From: an uncultured Bacteroidia bacterium
Lineage (GTDB): Bacteria; Bacteroidota; Bacteroidia; JACCXN01
Assembly: GCA_937995645.1 (NCBI GenBank)
Contig: CALKJP010000076.1
Coordinates: 1 to 37,095 of the forward strand
Direction: 5' to 3'
DNA length: 37,095 nucleotides
Part shown: positions 1 to 10,563 of the stretch, one piece after another
Numbering within the stretch: position 1 is the first letter of the stretch
Layout of the letters: each line of letters opens with the position of its first letter
Made by a program: the position numbers and the translations under genes
The notes under the pieces: model-generated
What the model was told of the DNA's origin: nothing
Databases searched by the model: none
The model's input: the letters and a program-made list of their open reading frames with translations, nothing else

Positions 1-1655
1 TCGTTATCTGTTAACAGTGCAATTTCTTGTATAAATTCAGGAAGGGTAGGTACAGTTCCATCGGCATTGGGTGTTTCGGCAAATTCTTTTATACCGTTTA
101 ATAATTCTTCAATATTTTCGTAGCGGCTTACTCCTTCTGGAGTTTTATCGGCATATAATTCTTTTAAAATTCCGGAATGGGAGGCAATACGATGTGCCAG
201 TTCATAAGCCCCTTCGGTGTTTAATCCCGATTTGAAACTTTTGATCATGCTAACAAATTCGTTAATTTTTAAACGCGTTCCAGAGGCAATAGAAGGAACA
301 GTAAAATCGATCATTTCTATAATTTCCCAAATACCTTTGTTTTGTTCGTTGGCAGCTAATATTATTTTATCAATGCTGGTTTGTCCAATTCCGCGAACAG
401 GATAATTAATTACGCGCTTTAATGCTTCTTCATCATTCGGATTAATGGTTAAACGGAAATAGGCTATTAAATCTTTAATTTCTTTACGTTGATAAAAAGA
501 AAGGCCTCCATAAATTTTATATGGTATATTTAATTTTCTAAGGGCTTCTTCCATGGAGCGCGATTGCGCATTGGTTCTGTAAAGTATGGCAAAATCTTTA
601 TTTTTAGCTTGTTGGTTAAGGCGTGTTTCATTTATGGTTCGGGCAACCATTAAACCTTCTTCGTTATCGGTAAGAGCACGTAAAACTTTTATTTTCTCAC
701 CCTTTCCATTATCGGTCCATACTTCTTTTTTTATCTGTTCTTTGTTTTTCCAGATAACGCTGTTTGCAGCATTTACAATAGTTTGAGTAGAACGATAATT
801 TTGTTCTAACTTGAAAATTTTTACATCCGGATAATCTTTTTTAAAATTTAAAATGTTCTGAATATTGGCCCCTCTGAATGCGTATATACTTTGAGCATCA
901 TCTCCAACTACACAAATATTTTCATTAACTGCTGCAAGGCGCTTTATAATTAAGTATTGCGAGTAATTGGTATCTTGATATTCATCTACCAAAATGTATT
1001 TAAATTTATGCTGATATTTTAATAATACATCGGGAAAATCGCGAAAAAGGATATTGGTATTAAATAATAAATCATCAAAATCCATGGCTCCTGATTTTTT
1101 TAATCGGTTTTGATAAGCCATGTAAATTTCGCCAATACGAGGTTTTCCGGCAGAGCGGTCGTCTCCCATTATTTCAGCATTGTTTAAATATGCTGCCGCT
1201 GATATTAAATTGTTTTTTGCAGAAGAAATTCTGTTATATATGGTAGAGGGCTTGTAGGATTTATCGTCTAATCCAAATTCTTTTATGATAGATTTAATCA
1301 GATTTTTTGAATCATCTGTGTCATAAATGGAAAAATTGCTTGGATAGCCTAGTTTTTCTGCTTCAAAGCGCAAAATACGGGCAAAAATGGAGTGAAAGGT
1401 TCCCATCCATATATTTTTAGCTTCCGATTCGCCTACAATTTCAGCTATACGCTCTTTCATTTCGCGGGCAGCTTTATTGGTAAATGTAAGTGCCATAATA
1501 TTAAAGGCATCTACTCCATTTTTTATAAGGTGTGCAATTCGATATGTTAAAACGCGTGTTTTTCCGGATCCTGCTCCTGCAATTACCATTACTGGACCGT
1601 CGGTATTAATTACGGCTTCTTTTTGTGCCCTGTTTAGTTCATCTAAATACTGCAT
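1..1655 (-). CDS. uvrD: UvrD/PcrA-type DNA helicase (3' end cut by window)
   Basis: ATP-dependent 3'-5' superfamily 1 DNA helicase acting in repair and replication restart. The reading frame is open from an ATG at 1655 to the window edge, giving 551 residues of a family usually 700-780 long, so the C-terminal part is missing. Reading from the N-terminus I see the Q-motif region (LNRAQKEAV), Walker A AGAGSGKT near residue 27, motif Ia (TFTNKAAREM), GTFHS, Walker B with DEYQDTN near 220, motif III GDDAQSIYAFRGA, and motif IV (LEQNYRST). All catalytic motifs in the visible part are intact. It is divergent from rpsL across 271 bp. The name uvrD is preferred over pcrA only by convention; the two cannot be separated here. 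RecB and Rep are less likely because of the YAFRGA and NYRS context. Confidence 0.93.
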   Translation of the reverse strand, partial: MQYLDELNRAQKEAVINTDGPVMVIAGAGSGKTRVLTYRIAHLIKNGVDAFNIMALTFTNKAAREMKERIAEIVGESEAKNIWMGTFHSIFARILRFEAEKLGYPSNFSIYDTDDSKNLIKSIIKEFGLDDKSYKPSTIYNRISSAKNNLISAAAYLNNAEIMGDDRSAGKPRIGEIYMAYQNRLKKSGAMDFDDLLFNTNILFRDFPDVLLKYQHKFKYILVDEYQDTNYSQYLIIKRLAAVNENICVVGDDAQSIYAFRGANIQNILNFKKDYPDVKIFKLEQNYRSTQTIVNAANSVIWKNKEQIKKEVWTDNGKGEKIKVLRALTDNEEGLMVARTINETRLNQQAKNKDFAILYRTNAQSRSMEEALRKLNIPYKIYGGLSFYQRKEIKDLIAYFRLTINPNDEEALKRVINYPVRGIGQTSIDKIILAANEQNKGIWEIIEMIDFTVPSIASGTRLKINEFVSMIKSFKSGLNTEGAYELAHRIASHSGILKELYADKTPEGVSRYENIEELLNGIKEFAETPNADGTVPTLPEFIQEIALLTDN

Positions 1656-1677
1656 TCTGATTATTTTAAAAAGAGAA

Positions 1678-1685
1678 CAAATTTA
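1678..1685 (-). promoter_or_regulatory. Possible -7 box for the helicase gene
   Basis: The minus strand reads TAAATTTG here, an exact match to the Bacteroidota -7 consensus TAnnTTTG, 22 bp upstream of the helicase ATG. I could not find a good TTG/TTTG -33 element at 19-21 bp, so the call rests on one box. Confidence 0.4.
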
Positions 1686-1839
1686 CTCAATTTAAAAGCT
1701 TTTTCGATGCGATGTTGAAAGATAATTTTGAGATAGATTTATTCTGTCGTTAACCCTCTTGTTAATAACTTTTTTGCCTATTTCTCATTTTACTATTCAG
1801 GCTCATGAAAGAAAAGTTTAAAATATTTTATGTAAGATG

Positions 1840-1869
1840 TTGATATTTTAAAATTTAATTGTACTTTTG
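1840..1869 (+). promoter_or_regulatory. Promoter of the ribosomal protein array
   Basis: TTG at 1840-1842 and TACTTTTG at 1862-1869 are separated by 19 bp, matching the -33/-7 arrangement of the Bacteroidota primary sigma factor. It is the only convincing full promoter I found ahead of the array. Initiation a few bases after the -7 box would give an rpsL leader of roughly 50 nt that contains a start-stop mini frame (ATG AGG TGA) at 1884-1892. Confidence 0.7.
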
Positions 1870-1926
1870 CCGTCCCTTAAACCATGAGGTGAGGAAAAAT
1901 TAATAAAACAAATACAAAAAAACAGT

Positions 1927-2331
1927 ATGCCTACAATTCAGCAATTAGTTAGAAAAGGTAGAATTAAAGCGGAAAACAGAAGTAAATCTGCGGCGTTGGA
2001 TTCATGTCCTCAAAAAAGAGGCGTTTGTTTAAGAGTTTATACTACAACTCCCAAAAAACCAAACTCAGCTTTACGTAAAGTTGCAAAAGTTAGATTAACA
2101 AATAAGGTAGAGGTTATCGCTTACATTCCGGGTGAAGGTCATAACTTACAAGAACACTCTATTGTGTTAGTAAGAGGCGGAAGGGTAAAGGATCTTCCGG
2201 GTGTACGTTATCATATTGTTAGAGGCACTTTAGATACGCAGGGGGTTGAGGCTAGAAGACAGAGAAGGTCTAAATACGGTGCTAAACGTCCTAAACCAGG
2301 TGCAGCAGCAGCTCCTGCTAAAAAGAAATAA
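1927..2331 (+). CDS. rpsL: 30S ribosomal protein S12
   Basis: Decoding-centre protein of the small subunit. The 134 residues include the invariant loop [13 protein letters not shown], whose lysine is the classic streptomycin site, and [13 protein letters not shown] with the second lysine and the aspartate that is methylthiolated in other bacteria. Both resistance positions carry the sensitive residue. The tail is extended by an Ala/Lys stretch ([11 protein letters not shown]) beyond the E. coli end. First gene of the array, 39 bp before rpsG. The start is an ATG preceded by an A-rich run with no Shine-Dalgarno. Confidence 0.98.
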   Translation: MPTIQQLVRKGRIKAENRSKSAALDSCPQKRGVCLRVYTTTPKKPNSALRKVAKVRLTNKVEVIAYIPGEGHNLQEHSIVLVRGGRVKDLPGVRYHIVRGTLDTQGVEARRQRRSKYGAKRPKPGAAAAPAKKK

Positions 2332-2370
2332 TTTAAATCAGGCTGATATATTAATTTATATAGGTAAACA

Positions 2371-2838
2371 ATGAGAAAAATTAAAGCCAAAAAAAGACCG
2401 GTTACTCCAGATCCAAAATTTAATGATGTTTTGGTTACTCGTTTTGTAAATAATTTAATGAAAGCAGGAAAAAAAACTACTGCTTTTAGTATATTCTACG
2501 AAGCAATTGAAACCGTAGAAAAAAGAGCAAACGAAAACGGTCTTGAAGTGTTTAAAAAAGCATTAAATAATGTAACACCTCAGGTTGAAGTTAGAAGTCG
2601 CAGAGTTGGTGGTGCTACCTATCAAATTCCGCAAGAAATTCGTCCAGAAAGAAAAACTTCTATGGCTATGAAGTGGATGATTGGTTTCGCTCGTAAGCGT
2701 AACGAAAAATCAATGGCGAATAAACTTGCAGGAGAAATTTTAGCAGCAGCAAAAGAAGAAGGTGCTACTTTTAAAAAGAAAGAAGATACACATCGAATGG
2801 CTGAAGCAAATAAGGCATATTCACATTTCAGATTTTAA
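2371..2838 (+). CDS. rpsG: 30S ribosomal protein S7
   Basis: Primary 16S rRNA-binding protein that nucleates the 30S head. The 155 residues match the usual length of 155-160. The N-terminus [17 protein letters not shown] and the block [16 protein letters not shown] are family signatures, and the C-terminus is [15 protein letters not shown]. It lies between rpsL (39 bp) and fusA (19 bp), the classical str order. In E. coli S7 represses this operon; I saw no obvious equivalent site in the short rpsL-rpsG gap. Confidence 0.98.
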   Translation: MRKIKAKKRPVTPDPKFNDVLVTRFVNNLMKAGKKTTAFSIFYEAIETVEKRANENGLEVFKKALNNVTPQVEVRSRRVGGATYQIPQEIRPERKTSMAMKWMIGFARKRNEKSMANKLAGEILAAAKEEGATFKKKEDTHRMAEANKAYSHFRF

Positions 2839-2857
2839 TAAATTTTTTCAAAATATT

Positions 2858-4981
2858 ATGGCACACGATCTAAGATTTACACGCAATATAGGTATCGCTG
2901 CTCACATCGATGCCGGTAAAACTACCACAACAGAGCGTATCCTTTACTATACCGGTGTTAATCATAAAATAGGAGAAGTTCATGATGGTGCAGCTACGAT
3001 GGACTGGATGGTACAGGAGCAGGAAAGAGGTATTACTATTACTTCTGCCGCAACTACATGTTACTGGAATTATAGAGGAAATAAATATAAAATTAACATT
3101 ATTGATACCCCCGGACACGTTGACTTTACAGTAGAGGTAAACCGTTCATTGCGTGTATTAGATGGTCTTGTATTCTTGTTTTCTGCGGTTGATGGTGTAG
3201 AACCACAATCCGAAACAAATTGGCGATTAGCAGATGGTTATAACGTAACACGTATAGGTTTCGTTAATAAAATGGATCGCCAAGGAGCCGATTTCTTATC
3301 AGTATGTCGTCAGGTGAAAGAAATTTTAGGAGGCAATCCACTTCCATTACAATTACCTATTGGGGCAGAAGATAATTTTAAAGGGGTGGTTGATTTAATC
3401 AATTTTCGTGGTATGATTTGGAACGAACATGACAAAGGAATGACCTATGAAGTAGTTCCAATTCCTGATGATATGCTGGAAGAAGCTAAAGAATATAGAG
3501 AAAAATTATTAGAAGCAGCAGCCGAATTTGATGAAACTTTAATGGAGAAATATTTTGAAGATCCAACATCTATTACTGCTGATGATGTATTAAAAGCATT
3601 ACGCCAAGCATGTATTGCCAATAAAGTAGTTCCAATGGTTTGTGGTTCATCTTTCAAAAACAAAGGTGTACAAACTATGCTGGATTTAGTAATGGAATTA
3701 TTGCCAAGTCCATTAGATAAAGATAATATTAAAGGAATCAATCCGGTAACTGGAGAAGAAGTAATTCGTAAACCTGATGTAAAGGAGCCATTTTGTGCAT
3801 TAGCATTTAAGATTGCTACCGATCCATTTGTTGGTCGTTTATGTTTCTTCCGTGTTTACTCCGGACATTTAGATGCAGGTTCATATGTATTGAATACCCG
3901 AAGCGGCAACAAAGAGCGTATATCTCGAATTTTCCAGATGCATGCTAATAAACAAAATGCAATTGACTTTATTGAAGCAGGAGATATTGGAGCAGCAGTA
4001 GGTTTTAAAGATATTAAAACTGGAGATACGCTTTGTGATGAAAAGCATCCAATCGTGATGGAGGCTATGGTATTCCCTGAGCCTGTTATCGGACTTGCAA
4101 TTGAACCTAAAACTCAGGCAGACGTTGATAAATTGGGTATGGCACTCGGAAAGTTAGCAGAAGAAGATCCCACATTCCGTGTAAAAACAGACGAAGAAAC
4201 AGGTCAAACAATTATCAGCGGAATGGGCGAATTACACCTAGAAATTATTGTTGACCGTTTAAAACGCGAATTTAAAGTAGAGTGTAATCAAGGTGCGCCT
4301 CAAGTTGCCTACAAAGAAGCAATTACAGCAACAGTTGAACATCGCGAACAATATAAAAAACAAACAGGTGGTAGAGGTAAGTTTGCAGATATTGCAGTAG
4401 TAATTTCTCCGGTTGATCCTGATTTTGTTATCGATTCTAAAAATGGTGGATTACAGTTTGTGAATGAAATCGTAGGAGGTGCTATTCCAAAAGAATTCAT
4501 CCCATCAGTTGAAAAAGGTTTTAGAGCTGCAATGCAAAACGGTGTATTAGCAGGTTATCCATTAGATAGCTTAAAAGTTAGATTAGTTGATGGCTCATTC
4601 CACCCGGTTGACTCTGACGCATTATCATTCGAGCTTTGTGCTAAAATGGCATATAGAGAAGCTCTAAGCAAAGCTAAGCCAATATTATTAGAACCAATCA
4701 TGAAAGTGGAAGTGATTACTCCAGAACAAAACATGGGAGATGTAGTGGGAGACTTAAATAAGCGTAGAGGTCAAATCGAAGGAATGGATTCTAAAGGTTC
4801 TGGTCAGGTTGTTAAAGCCAAAGTTCCACTATCGGAAATGTTTGGATATGTAACCCAATTACGTACTATTACATCAGGTCGTGCAACTTCAACTATGGAA
4901 TTTTCACACTACAGTGAAGCTCCAAAAAACATTACCGACGAAGTAATAGCAAAAGTGAAAGGAAAAGCAGAAAAAGTTTAA
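2858..4981 (+). CDS. fusA: Translation elongation factor G
   Basis: GTPase that drives ribosomal translocation and, with RRF, recycling. I start it at the ATG at 2858, giving 707 residues beginning [20 protein letters not shown]. An in-frame extension to 2762 would run back into rpsG and is not supported. GTPase motifs are all present: G1 AHIDAGKT at 15-22, G2 RGITI at 57-61, G3 DTPGH at 83-87, G4 NKMD at 137-140. Domain IV is visible through GGRGKFAD and the late [15 protein letters not shown] block. The length fits canonical EF-G (about 700). No tuf gene follows it, so the str part runs directly into rpsJ, 29 bp on. Confidence 0.98.
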   Translation: MAHDLRFTRNIGIAAHIDAGKTTTTERILYYTGVNHKIGEVHDGAATMDWMVQEQERGITITSAATTCYWNYRGNKYKINIIDTPGHVDFTVEVNRSLRVLDGLVFLFSAVDGVEPQSETNWRLADGYNVTRIGFVNKMDRQGADFLSVCRQVKEILGGNPLPLQLPIGAEDNFKGVVDLINFRGMIWNEHDKGMTYEVVPIPDDMLEEAKEYREKLLEAAAEFDETLMEKYFEDPTSITADDVLKALRQACIANKVVPMVCGSSFKNKGVQTMLDLVMELLPSPLDKDNIKGINPVTGEEVIRKPDVKEPFCALAFKIATDPFVGRLCFFRVYSGHLDAGSYVLNTRSGNKERISRIFQMHANKQNAIDFIEAGDIGAAVGFKDIKTGDTLCDEKHPIVMEAMVFPEPVIGLAIEPKTQADVDKLGMALGKLAEEDPTFRVKTDEETGQTIISGMGELHLEIIVDRLKREFKVECNQGAPQVAYKEAITATVEHREQYKKQTGGRGKFADIAVVISPVDPDFVIDSKNGGLQFVNEIVGGAIPKEFIPSVEKGFRAAMQNGVLAGYPLDSLKVRLVDGSFHPVDSDALSFELCAKMAYREALSKAKPILLEPIMKVEVITPEQNMGDVVGDLNKRRGQIEGMDSKGSGQVVKAKVPLSEMFGYVTQLRTITSGRATSTMEFSHYSEAPKNITDEVIAKVKGKAEKV

Positions 4982-5010
4982 TATTTTTAAAACGTTCTTT
5001 ATAATTTTTT

Positions 5011-5316
5011 ATGAGCCAAAAAATAAGAATCAAATTAAAATCATACGATTACAATCTAGTTGATAAATCAGCAGAAAAAATCGTAAAAACTGTTAAGTTA
5101 ACAGGTGCTGTAGTAAGCGGACCAATTCCATTGCCAACAGATAAGAAAATATATACAGTACTACGTTCACCACATGTTAACAAAAAGGCACGTGAGCAGT
5201 TTCAACTTTGCTCATACAAAAGATTGCTAGATATCTACAATGCATCTGCAAAAACAGTTGATGCGTTAGGGAAGCTTGAATTACCAAGTGGAGTAGAAGT
5301 AGAAATTAAAGTTTAG
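5011..5316 (+). CDS. rpsJ: 30S ribosomal protein S10
   Basis: Component of the 30S head and, in other bacteria, the NusE partner of NusB and NusG in antitermination. The 101 residues have the usual length. The family signature is seen in [20 protein letters not shown] and in [19 protein letters not shown]. First gene of the S10 section, with 39 bp to rplC. The short upstream gap from fusA holds no visible L4-type attenuator. Confidence 0.98.
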   Translation: MSQKIRIKLKSYDYNLVDKSAEKIVKTVKLTGAVVSGPIPLPTDKKIYTVLRSPHVNKKAREQFQLCSYKRLLDIYNASAKTVDALGKLELPSGVEVEIKV

Positions 5317-5355
5317 TTAACTAAAAAATAGAATTATTAAATTAATATAAATAAC

Positions 5356-5973
5356 ATGTCAGGATTAATTGGTAAAAAAATCGGAATGACCAGCGTGTTC
5401 GATGCCTCTGGGAAGAATATCCCATGCACAGTTATACAGGCAGGTCCTTGCGTGGTTACGCAAGTAAAAACCATTGAGAATGACGGATATGCTGCTCTTC
5501 AGTTATCATATGATGAAAAAAAAGAAAAGCATACTTCGGCAGCAATGAAAGGTCATTTTGCTAAAGCAAACACAACACCTAAAAGAAAATTAGTTGAATT
5601 CAAACACTTTGAAGAAGCTAAAAATTTGGGAGATGTACTTACCGTAGAAATGTTTAATGAAGGCGAATTTGTTGAAGTTGTAGGGACTTCAAAAGGAAAA
5701 GGTTTTCAAGGCGTTGTTAAACGTCATGGATTTAGCGGGGTAGGAATGGGAACACATGGTCAGCATAATCGTATGCGTGCACCAGGATCAATGGGTGCAT
5801 CATCTTGGCCATCTCGCGTATTCAAAGGAATGAGAATGGCAGGACGAACTGGCGGAAACCGTGTAAAACTACAAAACCTTCAAGTTATAAAAGTTATGCC
5901 GGAGCAAAACTTACTAGTAGTTAAAGGTGCTGTTCCGGGAGCAAAAGGTTCATACGTAATTATAGAAAAGTAA
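5356..5973 (+). CDS. rplC: 50S ribosomal protein L3
   Basis: Early 23S rRNA assembly protein reaching toward the peptidyl transferase centre. It has 205 residues, starting [20 protein letters not shown]. The central finger reads [17 protein letters not shown] followed by MRMAGRTGG. The glutamine methylated by PrmB in E. coli L3 lies in the segment aligned with GASSWPS and appears to be replaced, so that modification is probably absent. Four bases separate it from rplD, consistent with coupled translation. Confidence 0.98.
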   Translation: MSGLIGKKIGMTSVFDASGKNIPCTVIQAGPCVVTQVKTIENDGYAALQLSYDEKKEKHTSAAMKGHFAKANTTPKRKLVEFKHFEEAKNLGDVLTVEMFNEGEFVEVVGTSKGKGFQGVVKRHGFSGVGMGTHGQHNRMRAPGSMGASSWPSRVFKGMRMAGRTGGNRVKLQNLQVIKVMPEQNLLVVKGAVPGAKGSYVIIEK

Positions 5974-5977
5974 TCAC

Positions 5978-6607
5978 ATGGAATTATCAGTATTAAATAT
6001 TAAAGGAAGTGAAACTAAGCGCAAGGCCGTTTTAGTGGATGAAATTTACGCTGTTGAACCAAACGATCATGCTATTTATTTAGATGTAAAACAATACCTT
6101 GCAAATCAACGTCAAGGTACTCATAAATCTAAGCAACGCAACGAAGTATCGGGTTCTACACGTAAATTACATAAGCAAAAAGGAACAGGTGGTTCTCGTA
6201 AAGGAAGTATTAAAAATCCTTTATTCAGAGGGGGGGGACGTGTATTTGGTCCTCAGCCAAGAGATTACAGCTTTAAATTAAACAAGAAAGTTAAGCGTCT
6301 GGCACGTACTTCTGCATTAACTTATAAGGCTAAAAATAACGGAATTGTTGTTGTTGAGGATTTCACTTTTGATGCCCCTAAAACCAAACAATTCATTGAT
6401 GTTTTGAATAATTTAAAATTAAATGATAAAAAAACATTATTTGTTATTGCAGAACCAAATAATAACGTATATTTGTCGTCCCGAAATTTACAGGGGGCAA
6501 GAGTTATAACTGCTTCTGAATTAAATACTTACGATATTTTAAACGCAAATTATTTAGTTCTTGCAGAAGGCTCTGTAAAGAAAATAGAAGAGAATTTGTT
6601 AAGATAA
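5978..6607 (+). CDS. rplD: 50S ribosomal protein L4
   Basis: Lines the nascent peptide exit tunnel. The 209 residues contain the L4 tunnel-loop signature [19 protein letters not shown] and [16 protein letters not shown]. The DNA carries a run of eight G bases near 6231, encoding GGG within the loop; the frame stays open through it. In E. coli L4 regulates the S10 operon; nothing here shows that directly. Six bases separate it from rplW. Confidence 0.98.
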   Translation: MELSVLNIKGSETKRKAVLVDEIYAVEPNDHAIYLDVKQYLANQRQGTHKSKQRNEVSGSTRKLHKQKGTGGSRKGSIKNPLFRGGGRVFGPQPRDYSFKLNKKVKRLARTSALTYKAKNNGIVVVEDFTFDAPKTKQFIDVLNNLKLNDKKTLFVIAEPNNNVYLSSRNLQGARVITASELNTYDILNANYLVLAEGSVKKIEENLLR

Positions 6608-6613
6608 GGTAAA

Positions 6614-6904
6614 ATGGGAATAATTATTAAGCCGGCAATAACAGAAAAAAATACTGCTGCCACAGAAAAATTCAACCGATATGCTTTTGTTGTTGACCGC
6701 AAGGCAAACAAAGTGCAAATTAAGAACGAAGTTGAGAAAACTTACGGAGTAAAGGTTGAGTCTGTTAATACCATTAACTATGGTAGAGACACCAAAATGA
6801 GATATACCAAAACCGGTATTCTCAGAGGAACTACAAATGCTTACAAAAAGGCTGTAGTTACTTTAGCTCAAGGAGATGTAATTGATTTTTATAGTAACAT
6901 TTAA
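6614..6904 (+). CDS. rplW: 50S ribosomal protein L23
   Basis: Tunnel-exit protein that docks trigger factor and SRP. It has 96 residues: [20 protein letters not shown] opens the protein, with the [16 protein letters not shown] strand and the basic loop around [19 protein letters not shown]. The length is normal. The start has a weak AAGG a few bases upstream. It is followed after five bases by rplB. Confidence 0.97.
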   Translation: MGIIIKPAITEKNTAATEKFNRYAFVVDRKANKVQIKNEVEKTYGVKVESVNTINYGRDTKMRYTKTGILRGTTNAYKKAVVTLAQGDVIDFYSNI

Positions 6905-6909
6905 AAGCC

Positions 6910-7734
6910 ATGGCGGTTAAAAAATTAAGACCCTTAACACCCGGTCAAAGAGGTAAAATAAAAGGAACTTTTGAAGATATTACGGCAAATAAGCCTGAAA
7001 AAAGCCTTTTAGTTCCTATAAAAAAAACAGGTGGTAGAAATACAGATGGTAAAATGACCATGCGTTACATCGGTGGTGGTCATAAGCGTATGTTACGCAT
7101 TATTGATTTTAAGAGAGATAAACACAATATACCAGCTACTGTTAAAACTATTGAGTACGATCCAAACCGTAGTGCACGTATAGCATTAGTAATATATAAA
7201 GATGGTGAAAAAAGATATATCATTGCACCTACAGGTTTAAAAGTTGGTCAAACAATAACTTCGGGAAATGGTGCAGCACCAGAAATTGGAAATGCATTAC
7301 CATTAAGCGAAGTCCCCTTAGGTACGTTAATTCATAATATTGAAATGCGCCCCGGACAAGGAGCTAAGATAGCAAGAAGTGCAGGCTCGTATGCTCAATT
7401 AGCTGCAAGAGATGGTAAATATGCCGTAATAAAAATGCCATCAGGAGAAACACGTTTAGTCTTAGCATCTTGTTTAGCTACAATTGGAACAGTATCTAAT
7501 GCCGACCACAACTTAGAACGTAGCGGAAAAGCAGGAAGAAGCAGATGGTTAGGAAGAAGACCAAGAACTCGTGCCGTTGCAATGAACCCTGTTGACCATC
7601 CAATGGGAGGAGGCGAAGGTAAAGCTTCAGGAGGACATCCGCGTTCTAGAAAAGGCTTAAAAGCTAAAGGTCTTAAAACACGTGCGGTTAATAAAACTAC
7701 TAATAAGTATATCATAGAGAGAAGGAAAAAATAG
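6910..7734 (+). CDS. rplB: 50S ribosomal protein L2
   Basis: Large-subunit core protein needed for subunit joining and peptidyl transferase assembly. The 274 residues are close to the E. coli 273. Recognised by [40 protein letters not shown] and the C-terminal [19 protein letters not shown]. The histidine of DHP, considered functionally critical in E. coli L2, is kept, while the following residue is Met rather than His. Two bases separate the stop from the rpsS start, and an AAGGA near the rplB end may serve rpsS. Confidence 0.98.
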   Translation: MAVKKLRPLTPGQRGKIKGTFEDITANKPEKSLLVPIKKTGGRNTDGKMTMRYIGGGHKRMLRIIDFKRDKHNIPATVKTIEYDPNRSARIALVIYKDGEKRYIIAPTGLKVGQTITSGNGAAPEIGNALPLSEVPLGTLIHNIEMRPGQGAKIARSAGSYAQLAARDGKYAVIKMPSGETRLVLASCLATIGTVSNADHNLERSGKAGRSRWLGRRPRTRAVAMNPVDHPMGGGEGKASGGHPRSRKGLKAKGLKTRAVNKTTNKYIIERRKK

Positions 7735-7736
7735 TT

Positions 7737-8015
7737 ATGGCTCGTTCATTAAAAAAAGGTCCTTACGTTGACTATAAACTTGATCGCAAAGTGCAAAAAA
7801 GCATTGAATCAGGTAAAAAGGTAGCTATCAAAACTTGGTCCAGAAGATCAATGATAACACCGGATTTTGTAGGTCAAACATTTGCCGTTCATAACGGAAA
7901 TAAATTTATACCGGTATATGTAACTGAAAACATGGTTGGTCATAAATTAGGAGAATTTGCTCCTACCAGAACATGGAGAGGTCATGCCGGACAAAAAGAT
8001 AAAGGTAAAAAGTAA
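7737..8015 (+). CDS. rpsS: 30S ribosomal protein S19
   Basis: Head protein that contacts S13 and A-site tRNA. It has 92 residues starting [15 protein letters not shown], with [20 protein letters not shown] and the C-terminal [16 protein letters not shown] signature. It follows rplB by only two bases, so translation is probably coupled, and precedes rplV by 18. Confidence 0.98.
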   Translation: MARSLKKGPYVDYKLDRKVQKSIESGKKVAIKTWSRRSMITPDFVGQTFAVHNGNKFIPVYVTENMVGHKLGEFAPTRTWRGHAGQKDKGKK

Positions 8016-8033
8016 CATTAGCCAATAGCCAAT

Positions 8034-8426
8034 ATGGGAGCAAGAAAGCAAAAAGCGGCCGAAGCCAGAAAAGAAGCCCTTAAAACGACATACATAGCAA
8101 AGTTGAACAATTGTCCAACATCTCCTCGCAAGATGAGATTAGTTGCAGATATGGTTCGTGGAATGGATGCTTATAAAGCATTAAGTATCCTCCAATTTAC
8201 TCCAAAAGCTGCAGCCTCAAGATTAGAAAAATTAATCAGTTCAGCAATAGCAAACTATGAGCAAAAATCCGGCTTAAGTGCAGGTAATGCAAATTTATTT
8301 ATTAAAACAATTTATGTTGATAGCGCACGTCAGTTAAAGCGTGTTCAACCTGCACCACAAGGAAGAGCTCACAGAGTTCGTAAACGTTCAAACCACGTTA
8401 CTGTAATATTAGATACTAAAGCATAA
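8034..8426 (+). CDS. rplV: 50S ribosomal protein L22
   Basis: Exit-tunnel protein whose beta-hairpin forms the constriction together with L4. It has 130 residues, slightly longer than E. coli (110) because of a basic N-terminal extension ([20 protein letters not shown]). The core is [19 protein letters not shown] and the tunnel hairpin [20 protein letters not shown]. It is 26 bp from rpsC. Confidence 0.97.
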   Translation: MGARKQKAAEARKEALKTTYIAKLNNCPTSPRKMRLVADMVRGMDAYKALSILQFTPKAAASRLEKLISSAIANYEQKSGLSAGNANLFIKTIYVDSARQLKRVQPAPQGRAHRVRKRSNHVTVILDTKA

Positions 8427-8452
8427 AATAAAAATATTAATTAATAAAACTA

Positions 8453-9175
8453 ATGGGACAAAAAGCAAACCCAATCGGATTAAGGTTAGGAATCATCAAA
8501 GGATGGGATTCTAATTGGTATGGCGGAAAAAACTATGTTGAAAAACTAGTTGAAGACGAAAAAATAAGAAATTATTTGAATGCCCGTTTGCCAAAAGGTA
8601 GTGTTTCTAAAATAGTAATTGAGCGTACATTAAAGCTAATTACTGTTACAATTAATACTGCACGTCCGGGTATCATTATTGGAAAAGGTGGTAAAGAGGT
8701 TGATAAATTAAAAGAAGAATTAAAAAAAATAACCAAAAAAGACGTTCAAATTAACATATATGAAATTAAACGTCCGGAATTAGATGCTCGTTTCCTTGCT
8801 GATAGTATTGCCAGACAGATTGAAGGACGTATTTCTCACAAACGTGCAGCTAAAATGGCAGTTGCTTCAGCGATAAGAATGGGTGCAGAAGGCGTTAAAG
8901 TTCAAACTTCAGGTCGTTTGGCAGGAGCAGAAATGGCTCGAAGCGAAAGCTTTAAAGAAGGTCGTACACCATTACATACCTTAAGAGCTGATATTGATTA
9001 TGCAGTAGCAGAAGCTCATACAACTTACGGACGTATAGGAATCAAAGTTTGGGTTTGCAAAGGTGAAGTTTACGGCAAAAGAGACTTATCCCCCAATTTT
9101 GGTCAAGCGAAAGAAAAAACAACTCCAAAACAAGTTGGAAACAGAGCTGGAAGAGAATTTAAAAAGAAGAAATAA
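8453..9175 (+). CDS. rpsC: 30S ribosomal protein S3
   Basis: mRNA entry-channel protein with a KH domain. It has 240 residues: [20 protein letters not shown] at the start, the KH GxxG loop in [15 protein letters not shown], and the C-terminal domain with [20 protein letters not shown]. The length is normal (230-240). A basic tail ends in GREFKKKK. It is separated by 39 bp from rplP. Confidence 0.98.
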   Translation: MGQKANPIGLRLGIIKGWDSNWYGGKNYVEKLVEDEKIRNYLNARLPKGSVSKIVIERTLKLITVTINTARPGIIIGKGGKEVDKLKEELKKITKKDVQINIYEIKRPELDARFLADSIARQIEGRISHKRAAKMAVASAIRMGAEGVKVQTSGRLAGAEMARSESFKEGRTPLHTLRADIDYAVAEAHTTYGRIGIKVWVCKGEVYGKRDLSPNFGQAKEKTTPKQVGNRAGREFKKKK

Positions 9176-9214
9176 TTTACAGAATAGAGGTTACACTTTA
9201 AGAAATAAAATAAA

Positions 9215-9640
9215 ATGTTACAGCCGAAAAGAACGAAATTCAGAAAAATGCAAAAAATGGTCCAAAAGGGCAATGCTCAAAGAGGACATGAGATAGCATT
9301 CGGTTCTTTCGCCATTAAGTCAATGGAAAGCATTTGGCTTACTGCGCGCCAGATAGAAGCTGCACGTATTGCTATTACACGTTACATGAAACGTGAAGGA
9401 CAATTATGGATACGTGTATTTCCAGATAAACCAGTAACCAAAAAACCGGCAGAGGTTCGTATGGGTAAAGGTAAAGGTGCTCCTGAATTATGGGTTGCTC
9501 CAATCAAACCAGGGCATATTATATTTGAAATGGACGGAGTTCCATTAGAAGTTGCAAAAGAAGCAATGCGTTTAGGTGCGCAAAAATTACCCGTAACTAC
9601 CAAGTTTATTGTTAGAAGAGATTATACACCAGAGATTTAA
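9215..9640 (+). CDS. rplP: 50S ribosomal protein L16
   Basis: Large-subunit protein beside the A-site tRNA elbow. It has 141 residues starting [15 protein letters not shown], with the core [20 protein letters not shown] and [19 protein letters not shown]. The length is near the family norm of 136-144. It lies 11 bp before rpmC; L16-L29-S17 is the standard gene order. Confidence 0.98.
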   Translation: MLQPKRTKFRKMQKMVQKGNAQRGHEIAFGSFAIKSMESIWLTARQIEAARIAITRYMKREGQLWIRVFPDKPVTKKPAEVRMGKGKGAPELWVAPIKPGHIIFEMDGVPLEVAKEAMRLGAQKLPVTTKFIVRRDYTPEI

Positions 9641-9651
9641 TACAATTAAAA

Positions 9652-9855
9652 ATGAAAGCTTCAGTGATAAGAGAGTTGACAGATGCTGAATTACAGCAAA
9701 AGCTTGCAGAAGAAACTGCAACTTTAAATCGCCTTGTTATGAGTCATGCGGTTTCTCCAATAGAAAATCCGCTAAGTATCAGAACAAGCAGAAGAACGGT
9801 TGCAAGAATAAGAACCGAAATTAGAAAAAGAGAATTAGCTAGTAATGCTAAATAA
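9652..9855 (+). CDS. rpmC: 50S ribosomal protein L29
   Basis: Small helical protein near the tunnel exit that helps dock SRP and trigger factor. It has 67 residues. The family pattern is seen in [16 protein letters not shown] and the terminal [15 protein letters not shown]. Its position between rplP and rpsQ confirms the call. There are 20 bp to rpsQ. Confidence 0.96.
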   Translation: MKASVIRELTDAELQQKLAEETATLNRLVMSHAVSPIENPLSIRTSRRTVARIRTEIRKRELASNAK

Positions 9856-9875
9856 TTAAAACACCTTGTATAGGT

Positions 9876-10142
9876 ATGGAAACAACTTTAAAAAGAAATT
9901 TAAGAAAAGAGAAAATCGGAACTGTTACCAGTAACAAAATGGAAAAATCTATTGTTGTTGCGGTTGAGCGTAAGGTTAAGCACCCTAAATATAAGAAGTT
10001 CATTAAGAGAACCTCTAAGTTTATGGCGCATGACGAGAAAAATGAGTGCAACATCGGAGATGTTGTTCGCATTATGGAAACACGTCCGCTAAGTAAAAAC
10101 AAATGCTGGAGATTAGTAGAAATAGTTGAAAAAGCTAAGTAA
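9876..10142 (+). CDS. rpsQ: 30S ribosomal protein S17
   Basis: Primary 16S rRNA-binding protein of the 30S body with an OB fold. It has 88 residues; the signature is [20 protein letters not shown] followed by [20 protein letters not shown] and [19 protein letters not shown]. The start is the ATG at 9876, directly after the short leader. It is 29 bp from rplN. Confidence 0.97.
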   Translation: METTLKRNLRKEKIGTVTSNKMEKSIVVAVERKVKHPKYKKFIKRTSKFMAHDEKNECNIGDVVRIMETRPLSKNKCWRLVEIVEKAK

Positions 10143-10171
10143 TATATAAACATCTATCAGGAATATAAACC

Positions 10172-10540
10172 ATGATACAGCAAGAAAGTAGATTATCGGT
10201 AGCAGATAACAGCGGTGCAAAAGAAGTTCTTTGTATCCGAGTACTTGGAGGTACAAAAAGAAGATATGCGGGGGTAGGCGATAAAATTATCGTTACCGTA
10301 AAAAGCGCAATCCCTTCAGGTAATATTAAAAAAGGAACTGTAAGTAAAGCAGTAGTGGTAAGAACTAAAAAAGAAATTAGAAGATCTGATGGTTCATATA
10401 TCCGCTTTGACGATAATGCAGTTGTATTATTAAATGCGGCAGAAGAAATGAGAGGTACCCGTATTTTCGGGCCGGTAGCAAGAGAATTACGCGAAAAACA
10501 ATTTATGAAAATTGTATCATTAGCTCCTGAAGTATTATAA
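10172..10540 (+). CDS. rplN: 50S ribosomal protein L14
   Basis: Interface protein that forms bridges with 16S rRNA and is the docking site of the silencing factor RsfS. The 122 residues match the canonical length exactly. It opens [20 protein letters not shown] and contains [19 protein letters not shown] and the [14 protein letters not shown] block. First gene of the spc section. There are 23 bp to rplX. Confidence 0.98.
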   Translation: MIQQESRLSVADNSGAKEVLCIRVLGGTKRRYAGVGDKIIVTVKSAIPSGNIKKGTVSKAVVVRTKKEIRRSDGSYIRFDDNAVVLLNAAEEMRGTRIFGPVARELREKQFMKIVSLAPEVL

Positions 10541-10563
10541 GATAGAAATAAACAGACACGAAT

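Noticed and set aside
2762-2857. Longer EF-G with 32 extra N-terminal residues
   Set aside because: The extension overlaps the rpsG end in another frame and the family N-terminus ([10 protein letters not shown]) fits the ATG at 2858.
4982-5010. L4-type attenuator leader ahead of rpsJ
   Set aside because: Only 29 bases separate fusA and rpsJ, with no stable hairpin visible.
6231-6239. Frameshift at the G run in rplD
   Set aside because: The L4 frame continues with conserved sequence ([13 protein letters not shown]) on both sides, so the run length is right.
7395-7715. Long antisense frame over rplB
   Set aside because: Shadow of a strongly conserved gene on the other strand, with no recognisable domain.
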